64,000 nucleotides of DNA. It comes from Ridgeia piscesae. Taxonomy: Eukaryota; Annelida; Polychaeta; Sabellida; Siboglinidae. The DNA lies in assembly GCA_025642075.2 (NCBI GenBank), contig JAODUO010001364.1, forward strand, positions 46,001 through 110,000. The letters are read 5' to 3'. A program made the position numbers and the translations under genes. Shown here one piece after another: positions 61,551 through 64,000 of this stretch. Numbering within the stretch: the stretch's first letter is position 1; each line of letters begins with the position of its first letter. The notes below the pieces were generated by a model, which searched no databases, was not told the origin of the DNA, and saw nothing but the letters and a program-made list of their open reading frames with translations.

Positions 61551-64000
61551 ATGCCACCACAAAAACGCCGTGTCCACGTGACAAGAACGCAGACGGGAAA
61601 GCTTCGAAAACGAGCGCCAGCTGCTGCCGGGACGCCAGCTGCCGAACCAGTATGACACCGCTGAGACTGCAATTTTACTGGAGGGTTTTTCCACTGGTTT
61701 CCCAATTCACTATGATGGTCCCCAGGGCATGCGTCATTCGAGTAACCACCAATCAGCACTGCAGGCAGCAACAATAGTTGAGCAAAAACTCCGCCATGAA
61801 ATTAGTTTAGGTCGTGTTGCTGGTCCATTTCAGGAAATACCCTTCCCCAATTTCCAAAGTTCTCCTCTTGGATTAGTTCCAAACCATGATCCTGGTAAAT
61901 TCCGGCTTATTCACGATCTGTCATTTCCAAAAGGTGATTCCATTAATTTTTATACATCAAAGGAATTTACAACTGTCCAATATGAATCACTAGACAGGGT
62001 GGTGGAGCTAGTCATGTCATGCGGTCCTCGTTGTTTAATTGTTAAGGCCGATATACAAGAGGCGTTTCGACTCATTCCAATTAGACCGCAAGATTACCCA
62101 TTACTGGGGTTCACTTAGCAAGGAATGTTCTACCATGACAAAGTGCTCCCTATGGGTTCAGCAGTTAGTTGCCAGACATTCGAACATTTCAGTCGTGCCC
62201 TGCAGTGGATCCTGCAGTCACATTTCAATGTTGTCAACGTCACTCATTTGCTCGACGATTTCATCTTTGTTGGTTCATATAATGAGCCCACTTGTCTCAA
62301 TTCCTTGCTTTCTTTCGATAATCTTGCTCAAGAGATGTGCATCCCATTAAATGAGACCAAGAGATGTCTTCCTGCCACATGCCAAATTGTTTACGGTGTT
62401 GAGATTGACACTAATGCCATGCAACTTCGTTTACCTCAGGAAAAACTAGCGAAGGCTCTGTCTTTAGTGAACCGCATGGCAAAGTGCCGCAAAGTTATTT
62501 TGCGAGATCTGTTATCACTAATTGGTCTGCTCTCATTTGCATGCCTGGTTGTCTCTGCTGGTAGAAGTTTTTTACGCCGTTTACTTAATCTCACTGTCGG
62601 TGTAACTCGCCTGCACCACTATGTTACACTGAATTCTGAAGCACGTGCTGACTTGTATGCGTGGAAAATCTTTCTTCACTCTTTCAATGGGAAGAGTATG
62701 TTCCTGCAGCAAAAGTTTCTCTCGTCTCAAACAATTAAATTGTATACAGACGCGTCCAGCGAGTTAGGCTTTGCTGTTGTGTTTGGAAAGAAGTGGGTCG
62801 CTGGTTCATGGCACAAACACTTCACCTCAGCTGATATCACCCTTCTGGAGTTATATCCGTTAGTCCTGGCCACAGAGATGTTTGGGAAGTATTTTGCCAA
62901 CCACTGCATTCTCTTTATGACTGACAATATTGGTGTGGTCGATATTATTAATAAGACTACATCAAAAAAATCGACCTATTATGAAACTCGTCAGACAGTT
63001 AGTGCTGGCATGTTTGAAATACAACATTCTCTTCCGATCTTGCCACATTCCTGGCTATCAGAATGTCATTGCTGATCATCTTTCTCGATTGCAGATCGAC
63101 AAAGCCAGACTAGTGGCTCCGTGGCTAGATGTCGCTCCGGCCAGGATTCCAGATTCCTTGAGACCAGCAGTGTTGCTCAGTTAGAGCATGATTTAGTCAG
63201 AGCTTCTCTCGCACCTACAACTCGTGCATCATATAGACGCAGTGTGAATATGTTACGTCAATATTTATCATCTGTCTCTCCTGGCGTTAGATTTTTTCCT
63301 GTGTCTCGTACTCATCTTGCAGGATTCATTACACATCTGCAGATAACTTTTACATTCGAAAACTTTTCGTAGGTGTACACAAGACGTCTCGTACAATGGA
63401 TTTGAGACAGCCTATTGATCTAAAATTGCTAGGTCTCCTAGTCCGTGCTGCAAAATATGTCATCCCTGACAGATTTTTGCAGCTATGCATAGCTGCTATG
63501 TTCATGTTAGCTTTTCATGGCTTTTTAAGAATTGGAGAAATTACGGTGCGACCTGGAGTGGTGGCTGAACATGTAATCAAACGAAGTGATCTTGTTATTG
63601 TGCCAGCTCGTGACGGTGTTAAGTCCTCCTTGCAATTAACAATTCGCCATGCAAAACACCAACACGTTGGCAGGCCCATTGTTCTCGAAATCAATTCACA
63701 GTCACACAACTGTCCTGTTGTACACATATGTCGCTATTTACTACCCGTGGCTCCTCACCAGGACCACTTTTTGTTTTCCCAGACAAAACACCCATTTCGC
63801 GAACATATTTTTCATCTCAACTATCAGCATGTCTTTCTCATGCGGGTTACGACCCCAGCCTTTACAAATGTCATTCATTTAGAATAGGTGCTGCCACTAC
63901 TGCAGCAACGCGGGGGTACACAGATGTGCAGATCCAATCTATGGGCAGGTGGAGATCTGCTGCTTTCCGGCGTTATATCCGAATCCCTATGATGACGCTC
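61551..64000 (+). mobile_element. DIRS-like tyrosine-recombinase retrotransposon, degenerate, truncated by the window end
   Basis: Order: a short arginine-rich ORF beginning MPPQKRRVH (61551), then RT from about 61660 (FRLIHDLSFPKG, KADIQEAFRL, LPMGSAVSCQTFEHFSRALQ, catalytic LLDDFIF), RNase H (KLYTDASSELGF, MTDNIGVVDI), then a tyrosine recombinase. The recombinase shows AFHGFLRIGEI with the first catalytic Arg, a HSFR box (H-x-x-R), GRWRS and RRYIRI with the likely nucleophile Tyr. Damage: a TAG at 62116-62118 inside RT, a frame change at the A7 run near 62964, another before the recombinase, a stop at about 63370 and a frame change near 63840. LDD rather than YxDD and RT-RH-YR order are typical of DIRS-like elements. 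No aspartic protease is seen, as expected. Probably immobile. Confidence 0.85.

Overview
The window is a piece of an animal nuclear genome, probably from a marine invertebrate such as a mollusc, another lophotrochozoan or an amphioxus-like deuterostome. The basis is spliced genes with GT-AG introns of 0.5-8 kb, very abundant TA and TG/CA microsatellites, kilobase-scale intronic minisatellites, and remnants of hAT, TTAA-flanked, DIRS-like, Ty3/gypsy and several LINE elements. I cannot fix the species. Nothing bacterial, plasmid-like or CRISPR-like is present.

Three spliced genes can be assembled with every intron phase closing. (1) Plus strand, 4.6-35.1 kb: an 11-exon gene for a 718-residue protein that I recognise as the metazoan C12orf56 family, whose function is unknown. 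Its promoter lies in a CpG-rich stretch at about 4.15-4.63 kb. (2) Minus strand, 44.5-38.6 kb: a complete 6-exon MRPL46 (mitochondrial large-subunit ribosomal protein bL46/mL46, 280 residues), convergent with gene 1. (3) Minus strand, 58.8-54.2 kb: a 3-exon gene for a secreted protein of about 654 residues. It has a signal peptide, an LRR N-terminal cap, about 16 leucine-rich repeats of 24 residues, an LRR C-terminal cap and then a single kringle domain split over two small exons. The LRR-kringle combination is the most unusual coding finding here.

Layout: 0-4.1 kb holds a 92-bp minisatellite against the end of a MITE, then a long CA tract. In 4.6-35 kb, the introns of gene 1 carry a 40-bp minisatellite (12.57-14.77 kb), a 0.93-kb TG tract, a tRNA-derived SINE, a 27-bp minisatellite of about 3.75 kb (20.6-24.4 kb), an inverted pair of TTAA-flanked MITEs and an internally deleted DIRS-like element. 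In 38-45 kb, the introns of MRPL46 hold two LINE fragments, four copies of a hAT-type MITE (three with perfect 8-bp target-site duplications) and an array of CTAGCAAC motifs. In 45-54 kb there is a gypsy relic, more MITEs, a near-perfect inverted duplication, a 17-bp minisatellite and TA-rich DNA. In 54-59 kb lies the LRR-kringle gene. In 61.2-64 kb there is a decayed DIRS-like tyrosine-recombinase retrotransposon that runs off the window end.

The three host genes show no obvious functional link (unknown, mitochondrial translation, extracellular). The dominant theme is intron growth by satellites and transposons. Very long open frames in the minisatellites arise because the units lack stop codons, and I do not treat them as genes.
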